64,000 bases of DNA from CBDDEI01 sp965226775 (GTDB lineage: Bacteria > Chloroflexota > Dehalococcoidia > SHYD01). Made by a program: the position numbers and the translations under genes. The stretch is from NCBI GenBank assembly GCA_965226775.1, contig CBDDEI010000002.1, forward strand, positions 2,170,001 to 2,234,000, read 5' to 3'. Below are positions 1 through 9,190 of the stretch, piece after piece (positions within the stretch are counted from its first letter, which is position 1; every line of letters starts with the position of its first letter). The notes beneath the pieces are model-generated. The model saw only the letters and a list, made by a program, of their open reading frames with translations. It was not told the origin of the DNA and searched no databases.

Positions 1-1932
1 AGGGGAAGAAGCGCCTGGCGCGCACTCCTGCACCGAGACGCCATCCTTGTTGGGGCGCTCTTTCTGCTCACCCTCTGCATCGGCATCCCCAACCTGGAGC
101 ACAACCCGCCGCTCTCCTACGATGAGGGCTACGTGCTGCAAGCGCCTCACAACTTGCTGACGCGGGGCTTCTACGGAACCTGGGCTAAGAGCTGGAACCT
201 CCCCTTTGATACCTACACCAGCACCGGCCCCACCGTCCTGCTGCCGGTCGCTGCCAGCTTTGCAGTCTTTGGGGAGGGCGTGGTGCAAGCCCGCATGGTC
301 GTTGTTATCTATGGCGCTCTAGCGGCAGCGGCCGGGTACGCGCTCTTCCGGCTCACCCTAAGCCGCGGCCTCGCGCTCCTGGCAGCGCTGCTTCTGTCTC
401 TCTCCCTCTACCCCTATCAGCGCAGCGTCTTGGGAGAGGTCCCTGGCCTCTTCTGGCTGCTGCTAGGATGCTGGCTCTGGCTTCGGGCCATCGAGCGCGG
501 CGGCCACACCCGGTTGCTCGCCCTCGCGGGCGCGGCCTGGGGCGCAGCGGCCCTCACTAAGCTGGCTCTCGGCCCCATTGTGCTGGGCGGGCTGGCGCTT
601 TGCTGGCTGCGCTTCCGGTTCGGAGCAAAGGATGCTCATCTTGCGCCCCGCTCGCTCTACTTGCCCCTGGCGGCTGCACTGCTGCCCCTGCTGCTGTGGT
701 ACGGCCTGCAAGCCGTCATCCTGGGCGGCGACACAGTAGTCGACCGTCTGGCGACGGTATGGACGTACCAGCCTCAGGTGGCTGCTGCCACCCCCGGCGG
801 CATCCTCCAGAATGCGCTGGCTCTGCCCGCCATCTTGCCGCAAGGGCTTCTGGTATGGATGGGGCCAACCGTTCTTGTCATCTTCTCCTGGTTACTCATC
901 TCACCCACGCCCGCTAGGACACTCCCTGCAGCTATGTGGCTTATGTTCCTGGGCTTCTATCTAGTTTCTGTTGGCTGGCCCCGCTACGGCTTCTGGGCTG
1001 TGGCCCTTACCGCCGCCTTCACTGCACAGCTCATTCCCCTGCTACGCGCCGCGCTCCCAGCCCTCAGCCAGCGACAACAGCAAGCCGTAACCGGTGTCAT
1101 CGTCGCGGCTCTTGTGGCGCCCATTGCCCTCTGGAACTGGAGCGCACTGGAGCGGGTCGATGCAAGCCCCCAAGAGATCGTCTCGCTCTTACAGGGGCAG
1201 GTAGCTCCCCAGGAAATCGTAGGGAGTACCGAGTGGGAGCTGGTCTTTCTGCTGGGTCAGGAGGTAGAGGTCCCGCTTCCCCGCATCGCCACAGCAGTCT
1301 CAGAAACGGGGACGGGCGAAATCGACTGGGCCTGGCCCGAGGCCGACTGGGTGGTCACCGGCCCCATAGGCGATTTCCTGGGTGCAACGACCAAGCTCGT
1401 TGAGAACGACGCGTTCTTGGAGCGCAGCGTCATCGGACCATATCGCATCTTCCAGCGCACTGCGGGGCCGCCGCCCGGCTGGCGTTGGAGCACGGCGGGT
1501 GCGACGGCGGTCGCCCTCGCGCCTGGCGCTACCGTCGGTCAGTCCTTCACCGCCGACTACGACGTGCTCACGGAGGTGCGCTTGCTCATCGCGGGAGGTA
1601 GCGGGCGAAGCAATGCGCCGGTGCGGCTGGCGCTGTACGCTGACCCCCGCGGCGGCGCGCCCTTAGCCACCGCAACGCTCCCCGGCGTCCAGCTCACAGA
1701 GAACAAATGGTACACTTTCCCAATAGGACGGCTTGCAGTGACAAAAGGCGACCGCTACTACATTGAGGTCACGGGGCTGGCGCAGCCCGGTAAGGTTGCA
1801 CCCGACCTCTGGTACAACTCCTCCGCAGACCTCTATCCCTCCGGCAACTGGTACAGCAACGGAACCTCCCAGCAAGGCGACCTCTACTTCGGGCTGCTGG
1901 GCCACAACACCACGCAACGTAGGGGCTCCTGA
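1..1932 (+). CDS. GT-C (GT39/ArnT-like) membrane glycosyltransferase, 5' partial
   Basis: The reading frame is open to the left edge, so the gene starts upstream; the GTG at 133 is internal. The first visible membrane segment (about bases 40-90) is followed by an acidic Tyr-Asp-Glu-Gly-Tyr motif, the position of the catalytic acidic loop in GT-C enzymes that use polyprenyl-phosphate sugars. About ten further hydrophobic segments run to roughly base 1140. The last 150 residues form a soluble beta-rich domain with Trp/Tyr/Asn-rich strands, probably extracytoplasmic and sugar-binding. Such proteins transfer a sugar from a lipid carrier to protein or lipid on the outer face of the membrane. The gene ends 6 bp before the chromate transporter. 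The substrate cannot be told from sequence. Confidence 0.75.
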   Translation, partial: RGRSAWRALLHRDAILVGALFLLTLCIGIPNLEHNPPLSYDEGYVLQAPHNLLTRGFYGTWAKSWNLPFDTYTSTGPTVLLPVAASFAVFGEGVVQARMVVVIYGALAAAAGYALFRLTLSRGLALLAALLLSLSLYPYQRSVLGEVPGLFWLLLGCWLWLRAIERGGHTRLLALAGAAWGAAALTKLALGPIVLGGLALCWLRFRFGAKDAHLAPRSLYLPLAAALLPLLLWYGLQAVILGGDTVVDRLATVWTYQPQVAAATPGGILQNALALPAILPQGLLVWMGPTVLVIFSWLLISPTPARTLPAAMWLMFLGFYLVSVGWPRYGFWAVALTAAFTAQLIPLLRAALPALSQRQQQAVTGVIVAALVAPIALWNWSALERVDASPQEIVSLLQGQVAPQEIVGSTEWELVFLLGQEVEVPLPRIATAVSETGTGEIDWAWPEADWVVTGPIGDFLGATTKLVENDAFLERSVIGPYRIFQRTAGPPPGWRWSTAGATAVALAPGATVGQSFTADYDVLTEVRLLIAGGSGRSNAPVRLALYADPRGGAPLATATLPGVQLTENKWYTFPIGRLAVTKGDRYYIEVTGLAQPGKVAPDLWYNSSADLYPSGNWYSNGTSQQGDLYFGLLGHNTTQRRGS

Positions 1933-1938
1933 TCTATC

Positions 1939-3183
1939 GTGACGGCTGAACCAGCGTCCAACACCCCAGAAGGACAGCCTGGTTCTGCCCGTACCGGCTC
2001 CCTGGCCGAGGTCGCGGCGCTTTTCTTTAAGCTCGGCTGCATTGGCTTTGGAGGGCCGGCAGCTCACATCGCGATGATGCGGGCTGAGGTGGTGGAACGC
2101 CGTAAGTGGCTCAGCGACGAGGAGTTTCTCGACCTGCTGGGCGCAACCAACCTGATACCAGGCCCCAACTCCACGGAGCTGGCCATCCACCTGGGGTATC
2201 GCCGGGCCGGCTGGGCAGGACTGGTGGCCGCAGGCGTCTTGTTCATCAGTCCGGCTATGGCGATTGTGCTGGCGCTGGCGTGGGCTTATATGGCTTATGG
2301 CAGCCTGCCCCAGGCCCAATGGCTGCTCTACGGTGTAAAGCCCGTAATCATCGCCATTGTCCTCCAAGCCTTGTGGGGACTGGGTCGCACTGCCTTCAAG
2401 CAACCTCTCTCCATCATCCTCACTATAGCCGTCATTGCACTCTACCTCTGGGGCGTCAACGAGCTGGCTCTCCTCTTTGGCGGCGGGTTGGCCATGCTCG
2501 TGATCCAAGGCGGTCGCAAGCTAACCGCTAAGTTCAGCGCATCTGCCCTCGCACTCGTAGCGCCTGCCAGCTCCGTTCCCGCTGCTCTAAGCGCCGTGAC
2601 CGCAATGGCTGCTCCCTTCAGCCTCACCACTCTCTTCCTCACATTCCTCAAGATCGGTTCCGTGCTCTACGGCAGCGGCTATGTCCTCCTGGCATTCTTG
2701 CGAGGCGACCTCGTGGAGCGCCTCGGCTGGTTGACCGACCAGCAGCTACTGGACGCCGTCTCAGTGGGCCAGTTCACGCCCGGCCCCGTTTTTACCACCG
2801 CAACCTTTGTGGGCTACGTAGCCGGGTATGAGCACAGCGGTCTGGTGATAGGCGGCATAACGGCAGCTTTGCTCGCCACACTTGGCATCTTTCTACCCTC
2901 TTTCGTCTTCGTTGCCATCTCCGGCCCGCTCGTCCCCCATCTGCGGCGTTGGACCGTCACCGCTTTATTGCTCAACGGTGTGAATGCCGCCGCCCTGGGC
3001 CTCATGGCTGCAGTGACCCTGGTCCTGGCCCGCGCCGCCTTGCTCGATCCCTTCACGGTTGTCCTTGCCATTGCAGCGCTTGTCGTCCTGTTACGCTGGA
3101 ACGTGAACTCCGGCTGGATTGTGCTGGCCGGAGGCCTGTTGGGCATTGCGTGGCGATTCGGTACACTAGCAGTGAGTATCTAG
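1939..3183 (+). CDS. chrA: Chromate transporter, CHR family (two-domain)
   Basis: A 414-residue membrane protein with the duplicated CHR architecture. The N-terminal half has the family signature FFKLGCIGFGGPAAHIAMM followed by LIPGPNSTELAIHLG (residues about 30-90). The second half repeats it as FLKIGSVLYGSGYVLLAFL and VGQFTPGPVFTTATFVGY. CHR proteins export chromate, probably coupled to protons, though many chromosomal members have no tested role. The GTG start lies 6 bp after the previous stop and the next gene starts 6 bp after this stop, so it is probably in the same transcript. The length is normal for the long-chain CHR subfamily. Confidence 0.88.
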   Translation: MTAEPASNTPEGQPGSARTGSLAEVAALFFKLGCIGFGGPAAHIAMMRAEVVERRKWLSDEEFLDLLGATNLIPGPNSTELAIHLGYRRAGWAGLVAAGVLFISPAMAIVLALAWAYMAYGSLPQAQWLLYGVKPVIIAIVLQALWGLGRTAFKQPLSIILTIAVIALYLWGVNELALLFGGGLAMLVIQGGRKLTAKFSASALALVAPASSVPAALSAVTAMAAPFSLTTLFLTFLKIGSVLYGSGYVLLAFLRGDLVERLGWLTDQQLLDAVSVGQFTPGPVFTTATFVGYVAGYEHSGLVIGGITAALLATLGIFLPSFVFVAISGPLVPHLRRWTVTALLLNGVNAAALGLMAAVTLVLARAALLDPFTVVLAIAALVVLLRWNVNSGWIVLAGGLLGIAWRFGTLAVSI

Positions 3184-3189
3184 ACCGCT

Positions 3190-4584
3190 ATGCTGCTTCT
3201 TGGAAACGCGCCGTTGCCCCTTCACCGAGCGCTGGTACGCGCAGGCTACCAGCTTGCCTATGGCCGCTCGCCCCTGGCGCGACGCGCCGCGGAGCTGGAG
3301 CGCAGCCAGTGGTGGTCGCCGGAGCAGCACCGCGAGGCCCAGTGGCAGCGCCTGACGAGACTCATTGAGCACGCCTACCGCACCGTCCCCTTCTATCGCG
3401 AGGCCATGCAGGGGTTAGGTATGGAGCCCGGCGATATCCGCTCGCCGGAGGACTACGCCCGGCTGCCGGTGCTGTCCAAAGCTACTATCAACCAAGAACA
3501 AGAGCGGCTGATCTCATCGGACTTCCTGAAGGAGCAACTTATCCGCACGGCCAGCGGCGGCTCTACGGGCCGGCCCGTCAGCCTCTACCACGACGCCGCC
3601 TTCGTTACCGAGTATCGCGCGGTAAAGCTCCGCAACTTTCGCTGGGCCGGCTGGCAGCCCGGCGACGGTTGGGCGCGGCTGTGGGGCTCTCAGTTCGATG
3701 TCGCACCGCACCAGGCGTTGAAGCAACGGCTGCTGGACCGCCTCTCCCGGGTGCTTATTCTCCCCTGCTGGGACCTCAGCGAGACGACTATGGCCCGCTA
3801 CGCGAAGAACCTCCAGCAATTTCAACCCGACCTCATTGAGGCGTACACTACTCCTATGTACCACTTTGCCGGCTACCTCAAGGCAGAGGGCATCGGCGGC
3901 ATCCGCCCCAAGGGGGTCATCGTCTCCGCGGAGATGCTCTACCCCTACCAGCGGGCGCTCATTGAGCAGGTCTTCCAGTGCAAGGTGTACAACCGCTACG
4001 GCGGCCGCGAGATTGGGGACGCCGCCCACGAATGCCCGGCCGGTACCATGCACCTGAACGCGGAGCACGCCTACGTAGAGTTCGTGCGGGAGGGTACGCC
4101 GGCTGCTGCTGGTGAAGCGGGCGAGATCCTGCTAACCCCTCTGGGCCTCTACGGCATGCCCTTGCTGCGGTACCGCGTGGAGGACGTGGGCAGCCCCAGC
4201 GACGCCGTTTGCGCCTGCGGGCGCGGCCTTCCGGCTATGGCAGTGGTGGAGGGACGGGTTCAGGACCTCATCAGCCTGCCCCAGGGCGGCTTCCTGCCCG
4301 GTGAGTTCTTCCCCCATCTTCTTAAAGACTTCGATATATCCCAGTTCCAGGTAGAGCAAGAGCGTCTGGATAAGCTGACCCTACGCTTGGTGCGCGGCCC
4401 CGGCTTCAGCCAAGAGCAGCTGGACTATGTCCTTGGCAAAGTCCGGGAGTACACCAGCGGGCGCATCCAAGTGGACGTGGAGTTTCCGGACAACATCCCA
4501 GCTTCGCCCTCTGGCAAGTTCCGCTATACCATCTCCCACGTGCCGCCTGCCTTCGCGCCGGCCCAGGAGGTTGAACGTGCTTGA
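3190..4584 (+). CDS. PaaK/CapK-like adenylate-forming enzyme
   Basis: A 464-residue member of the phenylacetate-CoA ligase/CapK branch of adenylating enzymes. Visible motifs are the nucleotide-binding loop TASGGSTGRPVSLYHD (about residues 118-133), YNRYGGREIG (the Y-G-x-x-E adenylate motif) and a Cys-x-Cys-Gly-Arg element followed by GRVQDLI, typical of the PaaK/CapK group. It should activate a carboxylate with ATP; whether the acceptor is CoA or a sugar is unknown. CapK homologues occur in polysaccharide loci, which suits the glycosyltransferase upstream. It overlaps the DUF362 gene by 8 bp, implying translational coupling. Confidence 0.8.
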   Translation: MLLLGNAPLPLHRALVRAGYQLAYGRSPLARRAAELERSQWWSPEQHREAQWQRLTRLIEHAYRTVPFYREAMQGLGMEPGDIRSPEDYARLPVLSKATINQEQERLISSDFLKEQLIRTASGGSTGRPVSLYHDAAFVTEYRAVKLRNFRWAGWQPGDGWARLWGSQFDVAPHQALKQRLLDRLSRVLILPCWDLSETTMARYAKNLQQFQPDLIEAYTTPMYHFAGYLKAEGIGGIRPKGVIVSAEMLYPYQRALIEQVFQCKVYNRYGGREIGDAAHECPAGTMHLNAEHAYVEFVREGTPAAAGEAGEILLTPLGLYGMPLLRYRVEDVGSPSDAVCACGRGLPAMAVVEGRVQDLISLPQGGFLPGEFFPHLLKDFDISQFQVEQERLDKLTLRLVRGPGFSQEQLDYVLGKVREYTSGRIQVDVEFPDNIPASPSGKFRYTISHVPPAFAPAQEVERA

Positions 4585-6067
4585 CCCGCAAAGCGTCGTC
4601 GCATGGAACGCCGGCGTAACGGCCTACCCTAAAGCGCCGCCCTTCCATCCTGATCAGGTTTTCCCGGAATACCCCTTCGGCGCAGAGGCCACCGGCCCGG
4701 CCAACGCGGTCTACGCCGCGGTGCGGGAGATGCTCCACGCCGCGGGCATGGACGCCCAGCGCTTCGGCACGCCCTCCTGGAATCCCCTGGGCGAACTAGT
4801 GCAGCCGGGCAACACCGTGATCCTGAAACCCAACTTTGTCGTAAGCGAGCATCCTCAGGGCTTGCCCGGCATGGAGGCCGCGGTAGTCCACGGCTCCGTT
4901 CTACGACCCCTGGTGGACTACGTTTACCTGGCCTTAGAGGGCCGCGGCCGCATCATCATTGCAGACTCGCCCATCAAAGAGGTGGACTTCCAGCAGGTAC
5001 TGGACCTCACGGGCATCACCGACGTGCACGCCTTCTATCAACAGCGCGCTCCCAGATTGCTCGAGACGTTGGACTTCCGCGACGCTTACGTGCGGCGCGA
5101 CAAAGATGGCTTCATGACCGACCTCCAGCCTTTGCCAGGCGATCCCTCGGGCTACACCATGCTGGACCTGGGCCGCCAGAGCATGTTCCACGACATTTCA
5201 CAACACGTGCGGCGGCTTCGCAGCACCGCGGTTTACTATGAAGATGTGATGCCGGAGTTTCATGACGGCAACCATAATATCTACAGCATCCCTAACACCC
5301 TCTTGCAGGCGGATGCAGTCATCTCCGTGACCAAGCTCAAGACCCACCGCAAGGGCGGCGTGACCCTCAGCCTGAAGAACGCCGTGGGCATCACCAACGA
5401 GAAGCGCAGCCTGCCCCATCACCGCGTCGGCACCCCCCATGAAGGCGGCGACTCTATGGCAGAGAACGCCCGGCTGGACGCCCGGCTGGAGGACCGGTTT
5501 CGGGACTTCATGCTGAGCCGACCAGGCGGCCGCGCGGGGCTCCGCGTCATCGGCCCGCCCTTGCGCGCCGTTGCCACCCGCGTGGTCAAGCCCTTCTTCC
5601 AACGCGTCAGCCCCAATCAGTCGGCCATCGTTGAGGGCGATTGGTGGGGCAACGACACCGTATGGCGCATGGCCCTGGACCTCAACTGGCTCCTGTTCTG
5701 CGCCGACCGGGACGGCGAGCTCCAGCAGAAGCCGCAACGCCGTTACCTTTCCGTGCTGGACGGCGTAGTAGCCGGTGAGGGAGAAGGGCCGTTGTTCCCT
5801 ACGCCCAAACCCTGCGGCGCGCTGCTGTTAGGAACGCATCCGGTGCTGGTAGACCTCATTGGCGCACGCCTGATGGGCTACGATTGGCGCAAGATCCCCA
5901 TGCTACGGGAAGCAGTGGAGCGGGATTGGCCGTTGAAAGCCCCAGTTGCGCCGGAATTGGTGCAAGTTGCCAGTAACGAGGATGCCTGGAAAGATGTTTA
6001 CCATAACGATAGTCCATTATTTCGCTTCCAGCCTAGTCTAGGCTGGAAGGGGCATATTGAGGTATGA
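4577..6067 (+). CDS. DUF362 domain-containing protein
   Basis: About 496 residues. The frame is open further upstream, but that part overlaps the ligase coding region and reads as out-of-frame noise. AGGAGG at 4565-4570 lies 6 bases before the GTG at 4577, which I take as the start. The protein has the DUF362 features: GNTVILKPNFV near residue 80, then VISVTKLKTHRKGGVTLSLKNAVG in the middle and a late segment on a locus-specific LIGARLMGYDW. Some family members carry ferredoxin-type clusters; no cysteine cluster is visible here. The function is unknown. Its start lies inside the end of the PaaK/CapK-like gene, so the two proteins are probably made together. Confidence 0.82.
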   Translation: MLDPQSVVAWNAGVTAYPKAPPFHPDQVFPEYPFGAEATGPANAVYAAVREMLHAAGMDAQRFGTPSWNPLGELVQPGNTVILKPNFVVSEHPQGLPGMEAAVVHGSVLRPLVDYVYLALEGRGRIIIADSPIKEVDFQQVLDLTGITDVHAFYQQRAPRLLETLDFRDAYVRRDKDGFMTDLQPLPGDPSGYTMLDLGRQSMFHDISQHVRRLRSTAVYYEDVMPEFHDGNHNIYSIPNTLLQADAVISVTKLKTHRKGGVTLSLKNAVGITNEKRSLPHHRVGTPHEGGDSMAENARLDARLEDRFRDFMLSRPGGRAGLRVIGPPLRAVATRVVKPFFQRVSPNQSAIVEGDWWGNDTVWRMALDLNWLLFCADRDGELQQKPQRRYLSVLDGVVAGEGEGPLFPTPKPCGALLLGTHPVLVDLIGARLMGYDWRKIPMLREAVERDWPLKAPVAPELVQVASNEDAWKDVYHNDSPLFRFQPSLGWKGHIEV

Positions 6068-6070
6068 TTT

Positions 6071-6091
6071 ATCTGTCAAGTTTCGACAGAT
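6071..6091. promoter_or_regulatory. Inverted repeat upstream of the ECF sigma gene
   Basis: ATCTGTC, seven bases, then GACAGAT form a perfect 7-bp inverted repeat just after the DUF362 stop. It could be an operator or a weak transcript end. No T run follows. Confidence 0.35.
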
Positions 6092-6096
6092 CGCTG

Positions 6097-6120
6097 TAAC
6101 AGGTAAAAATATCAACTCGT
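6097..6120 (+). promoter_or_regulatory. Possible ECF-type promoter of the sigma factor gene
   Basis: TGTAAC ends at 6100 and CGT lies at 6118-6120, with 17 bases between AAC and CGT, the layout of ECF sigma promoters (AAC...CGT). Transcription would start close to the ATG at 6129, which has no ribosome-binding site, so a leaderless and autoregulated transcript is possible. This is inference from short motifs only. Confidence 0.25.
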
Positions 6121-6128
6121 TTTAGCTT

Positions 6129-6710
6129 ATGGAACCGACAAAAGAACGGGCAGTCCTAGCTCAAGATCCTCAGGAAGTGGTTCTGATTGAACGGGCCATT
6201 ACCGGAGACGCTGAGAGCTTCGGACAGCTTTACGACCAGTACATCGATAAGGTCTACCGCCATCTGTATTACCGAGTAGGTAATGCGACTGAGGCGGAGG
6301 ATCTAGCGGCTCAGGTCTTCCTGAAGGCCTGGAAAGCGATGAGCCGGTTCAAGCCTATGGGACGGCCCTTTGGAGTATGGCTGCTTAGCATCGCACATAA
6401 CCTGCTGGTGGATCACTATCGTGCGCAGCGTGACAGCACTCCCATTGATGATGTCATTATCCCTGCAGATGACACTGCAGACCCGGTGGCCCTAGCGGAG
6501 AAGAGTTTTGCAACCGTGCATCTTCGCCAAGCCATAAGTAAGTTAAAAAGGGAGCAACAAGTAGTCGTAGTTATGCGTTACATAGATGGACAGGACTATG
6601 CAGACATCGCTGCGTTCCTGAATAAGAGCGAAGGCGCGGTACGCGTAATCCTCCATCGAGCGTTACAGGCATTGCGACGTATTATGGCAGCAGAACCGGC
6701 ACAACTGTGA
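6129..6710 (+). CDS. ECF-type RNA polymerase sigma factor
   Basis: A 193-residue sigma-70 family protein. Region 2 spans about residues 25-95 (FGQLYDQYIDKVYRHLYYRVG, then EAEDLAAQVFLKAW and the GVWLLSIAHNLLVDHYR segment that contacts the -10). Region 4 spans about 130-185 and contains the helix-turn-helix YADIAAFLNKSEGAVRVILHRAL. There is no Shine-Dalgarno sequence before the ATG. Its stop overlaps the start of the DUF5667 gene by 4 bp (GTGA), so the two are translationally coupled. That pairing is common in Chloroflexota and suggests the membrane partner controls this sigma factor. Confidence 0.92.
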   Translation: MEPTKERAVLAQDPQEVVLIERAITGDAESFGQLYDQYIDKVYRHLYYRVGNATEAEDLAAQVFLKAWKAMSRFKPMGRPFGVWLLSIAHNLLVDHYRAQRDSTPIDDVIIPADDTADPVALAEKSFATVHLRQAISKLKREQQVVVVMRYIDGQDYADIAAFLNKSEGAVRVILHRALQALRRIMAAEPAQL

Positions 6711-7909
6711 TAAAACAAGAAGACTTACTAGCACAGGGTCTCATGGAACTGCAGTCCGGCAGGTCCATTAAGGAGATCGTGTATAGCTATCCTATGGACC
6801 AGCAGCAAGAGCTTGCCTCGCTGTTAGAGGTAGGCGTCCACTTGCAAGAGCTGCCACGCAACATCGAGTTGCCCGGCACTAATAAGGCCCGTCAGCGGGC
6901 GCAGCTCATGTCCCAGATCGCACATCCAACCCCGCGTCCGGCGCGCTTCTCTTGGCGCAACCCCCTGGCCGGCGTTGCGGAACTCTTCTCAATGCCCCGC
7001 TTGCAGCCCATGCTGCTCCGGCCCTTGGGCGCAGCTCTGTCCGCCTTCATGGCTATCAGCTTGGTCAGCGGCGGCACCGTTTATGCTTCTATGGACACCA
7101 TCCCCGGCGACAATCTCTACCCGGTCAAAATAGCGGTGGAGCAAACCCGCCTCAACTTGAACTTCAACGAAGAGGGTCGCGCAGAAACGTACCTCTGGAT
7201 GGCAAATGCCCGCGTTGGCGAGCTCAACCGGATGGTTTCTGAAGGCCGTCTAGACGAAGCCCCTATGGTCATTGCTAACTACGAGCACAGCGTGAGTGAG
7301 GCCATCCGCCTAGTGTCTGTAGAGAAGGACCCGCGGGCCCCCAGCTTCTACGAGCAAGCCAACACCGTGCAAACCGCTCTGGTCGCGCTCTATGAGAAGG
7401 CCCCGGTGTCCGTGCAATCTATCCTCGGAAACAGCCTATCCCTTGCCTCCACCTTCAGCCCTGACGAGAGCATAGCTAGCCAATCTTCAGACGTCGTTCC
7501 TGCAAAGGATGCGCCGGCGCTGCAGATCCCCAGCCGTGATACATCCGTCACCACTGAGCTGCCCAGAGACCCTACCCTGCCTAGAAACAGGGGTGCTGTT
7601 AGCCCTGAGCCGCCTATCAAGACAAGTCCGCTCTCCAATCCGCCAAGTGATGATGTGGTGACCATTGATACACCCACGGCGAAGGGCAACCTGGGTCCGG
7701 AGACTGGCCCTGTGACCTCGAGCGAGCAGCAGCCACTCACTCTGCCCAGTAGTGATGAAGGTAAAGACACGCCCCTATCCACTACGCCAGCGAATGTGGA
7801 TGACAAGACGCCCAGCGGCCTGAACAGTATCCCGCTGCCGCAGGACAAGACCGGGGGCGCCGTGCAGGGCGTATCATCTAGCACTATCCCCGGCAAACAG
7901 GCCCCGTAA
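6707..7909 (+). CDS. DUF5667 membrane protein, probable ECF sigma partner
   Basis: 400 residues, GTG start overlapping the sigma factor stop. Residues 1-60 are cytoplasmic and could bind the sigma factor. One membrane segment lies near residues 108-128. It is followed directly by the DUF5667 core: ASMDTIPGDNLYPVKIAVEQ and a helical stretch of about 100 residues. Residues about 250-400 are a long Pro/Ser/Thr/Asp-rich tail with almost no structure, probably outside the membrane. The placement suggests an anti-sigma or sensor role. No ASD zinc motif (HxxxCxxC) is visible, so it is not a classic ZAS anti-sigma factor. Confidence 0.75.
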   Translation: MIKQEDLLAQGLMELQSGRSIKEIVYSYPMDQQQELASLLEVGVHLQELPRNIELPGTNKARQRAQLMSQIAHPTPRPARFSWRNPLAGVAELFSMPRLQPMLLRPLGAALSAFMAISLVSGGTVYASMDTIPGDNLYPVKIAVEQTRLNLNFNEEGRAETYLWMANARVGELNRMVSEGRLDEAPMVIANYEHSVSEAIRLVSVEKDPRAPSFYEQANTVQTALVALYEKAPVSVQSILGNSLSLASTFSPDESIASQSSDVVPAKDAPALQIPSRDTSVTTELPRDPTLPRNRGAVSPEPPIKTSPLSNPPSDDVVTIDTPTAKGNLGPETGPVTSSEQQPLTLPSSDEGKDTPLSTTPANVDDKTPSGLNSIPLPQDKTGGAVQGVSSSTIPGKQAP

Positions 7910-8002
7910 CCCCGGCCTAGCGGCCGTTTCTCAGTACCTGTACCTCAGTTAGGCGCGCCTAGCCGGCACCGCGTCGCGCTTTGGGATTGCTCCAGATGTC
8001 CT

Positions 8003-9190
8003 TTATGAAGAGCGGCTGCGGAAGAGGGCAAAGGAGCTGGTGTAGCCGTGGAGATAGGTAGTGTTATCCACAGGCCCAATCTCACCGTTGCAGAAGAACC
8101 CGCCCAGCGGCACTATCCCCAGATAGTCGCGTAAAAGGCCGGTGTCGTGATCGGGATGGCCGTAGAGATACTCACCCCGCCCAACGCAGGAGAAGAGCAG
8201 CGCACCCGTGGGCTTGGCCTGCGCGCCGCCGGACACATACTGGGAGAGCATTGCCTGCAGGTCTTCCCGCGCCGCCTCCGCGTCCCGCAGGTGGAACTGC
8301 ACTGTCTGATGCTCCCGGAGCATTGCGCCAATGTAGAGTCCGCCGGTCTCCCGCTGCACGCCCAGCAGGTTTCGGATGAGGAAGTCCCCCGTCTTGTAGT
8401 CTTCTTTTAGCTCATCCATCACCACGCCTAGGAAGAGTGAACTGGACATCAACGCGCGGTCACTATCGGAGGCCCGCTCGTAAAGCTCCTGCATTACCGT
8501 AATGGCAGACCTGCCGTCGACCTCCTCCAGCAGGTTATCGGCGCACTTGGTGATGCGCATGGGCGAGCCGATGGGCCGGCACCCCTGCGCCACGACCGTG
8601 TCCAGAACAAGGTCGCCGGTCATGGCAACGCCCACCGCTCCTTCGCGAGAGCACTCACCGTTGAGATAGAGCGCGTTTAGCATGGGACCCTGCCCTCCGC
8701 TGGCAAGACCGCCCAACTTGGGGCTAGCGGGATACGCATAGTCCAAGCCGGCTAGTAATTCCTCCGCGCGTAGCGAGTAGGGGTCTGCAAGGATGACAAA
8801 GGACGGATTGTCCTGCCTGCTCACGCCCATGAGCGTCTCCCATTCCAAGGGGCTGGCGTCCTGGCTGGGCAACGCACCGTCCTTGATGCCAAAGGGCGTC
8901 AGCGTAACGCCAGGCAGCTCGCCAACTGTCATGGAGAGGCTGTGGCGATACTCAATCTCGTGGCCCGCGCCAATAACTCCCGCCGCGGAGCAGCCTACTA
9001 CCAGGGTCTTACCCAGCGCGGCAGAAAGCAGCTCGTTTAGGCGAAGGTAATCGTTTGCAAAGGAGTTGGAGATAAAGACAAAGGCCACATCCGGCTGCGC
9101 CCCATCCAATGCCGTCTTCACCTCAGTCACGCAGGACTGTACGGCCTGCTCAAGATCGGTATTATCAGAAATTGCTGATGCCCAACGCAT
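8003..9190 (-). CDS. FIST domain protein (FIST_N + FIST_C)
   Basis: A 395-residue soluble protein. The N-terminal half has the FIST_N pattern: VAFVFISNSFANDYLRLNEL, then TLVVGCSAAGVIGAGHEIE. The C-terminal half has FIST_C: GALLFSCVGRGEYLYGHPDHD and PLGGFFCNGEIGPV near the end. FIST proteins are thought to bind small ligands, perhaps amino acids, and often sit beside sensor kinases or cyclases. Here the gene stands alone, convergent with the sigma/DUF5667 pair, and has no fused output domain. The ATG at 9190 is the natural start. A direct role in signalling is inferred from the family only. Confidence 0.85.
   Translation of the reverse strand: MRWASAISDNTDLEQAVQSCVTEVKTALDGAQPDVAFVFISNSFANDYLRLNELLSAALGKTLVVGCSAAGVIGAGHEIEYRHSLSMTVGELPGVTLTPFGIKDGALPSQDASPLEWETLMGVSRQDNPSFVILADPYSLRAEELLAGLDYAYPASPKLGGLASGGQGPMLNALYLNGECSREGAVGVAMTGDLVLDTVVAQGCRPIGSPMRITKCADNLLEEVDGRSAITVMQELYERASDSDRALMSSSLFLGVVMDELKEDYKTGDFLIRNLLGVQRETGGLYIGAMLREHQTVQFHLRDAEAAREDLQAMLSQYVSGGAQAKPTGALLFSCVGRGEYLYGHPDHDTGLLRDYLGIVPLGGFFCNGEIGPVDNTTYLHGYTSSFALFRSRSS

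Noticed and set aside
463..843. Long antisense frames inside the first gene and in most other GC-rich genes
   Set aside because: Arg/Ala/Pro-rich shadows of the real coding strand without family motifs or ribosome-binding sites.
4427..4576. N-terminal extension of the DUF362 open frame
   Set aside because: It lies inside the PaaK/CapK-like gene, reads as Ser/Arg-rich noise, and a good AGGAGG places the start at 4577.
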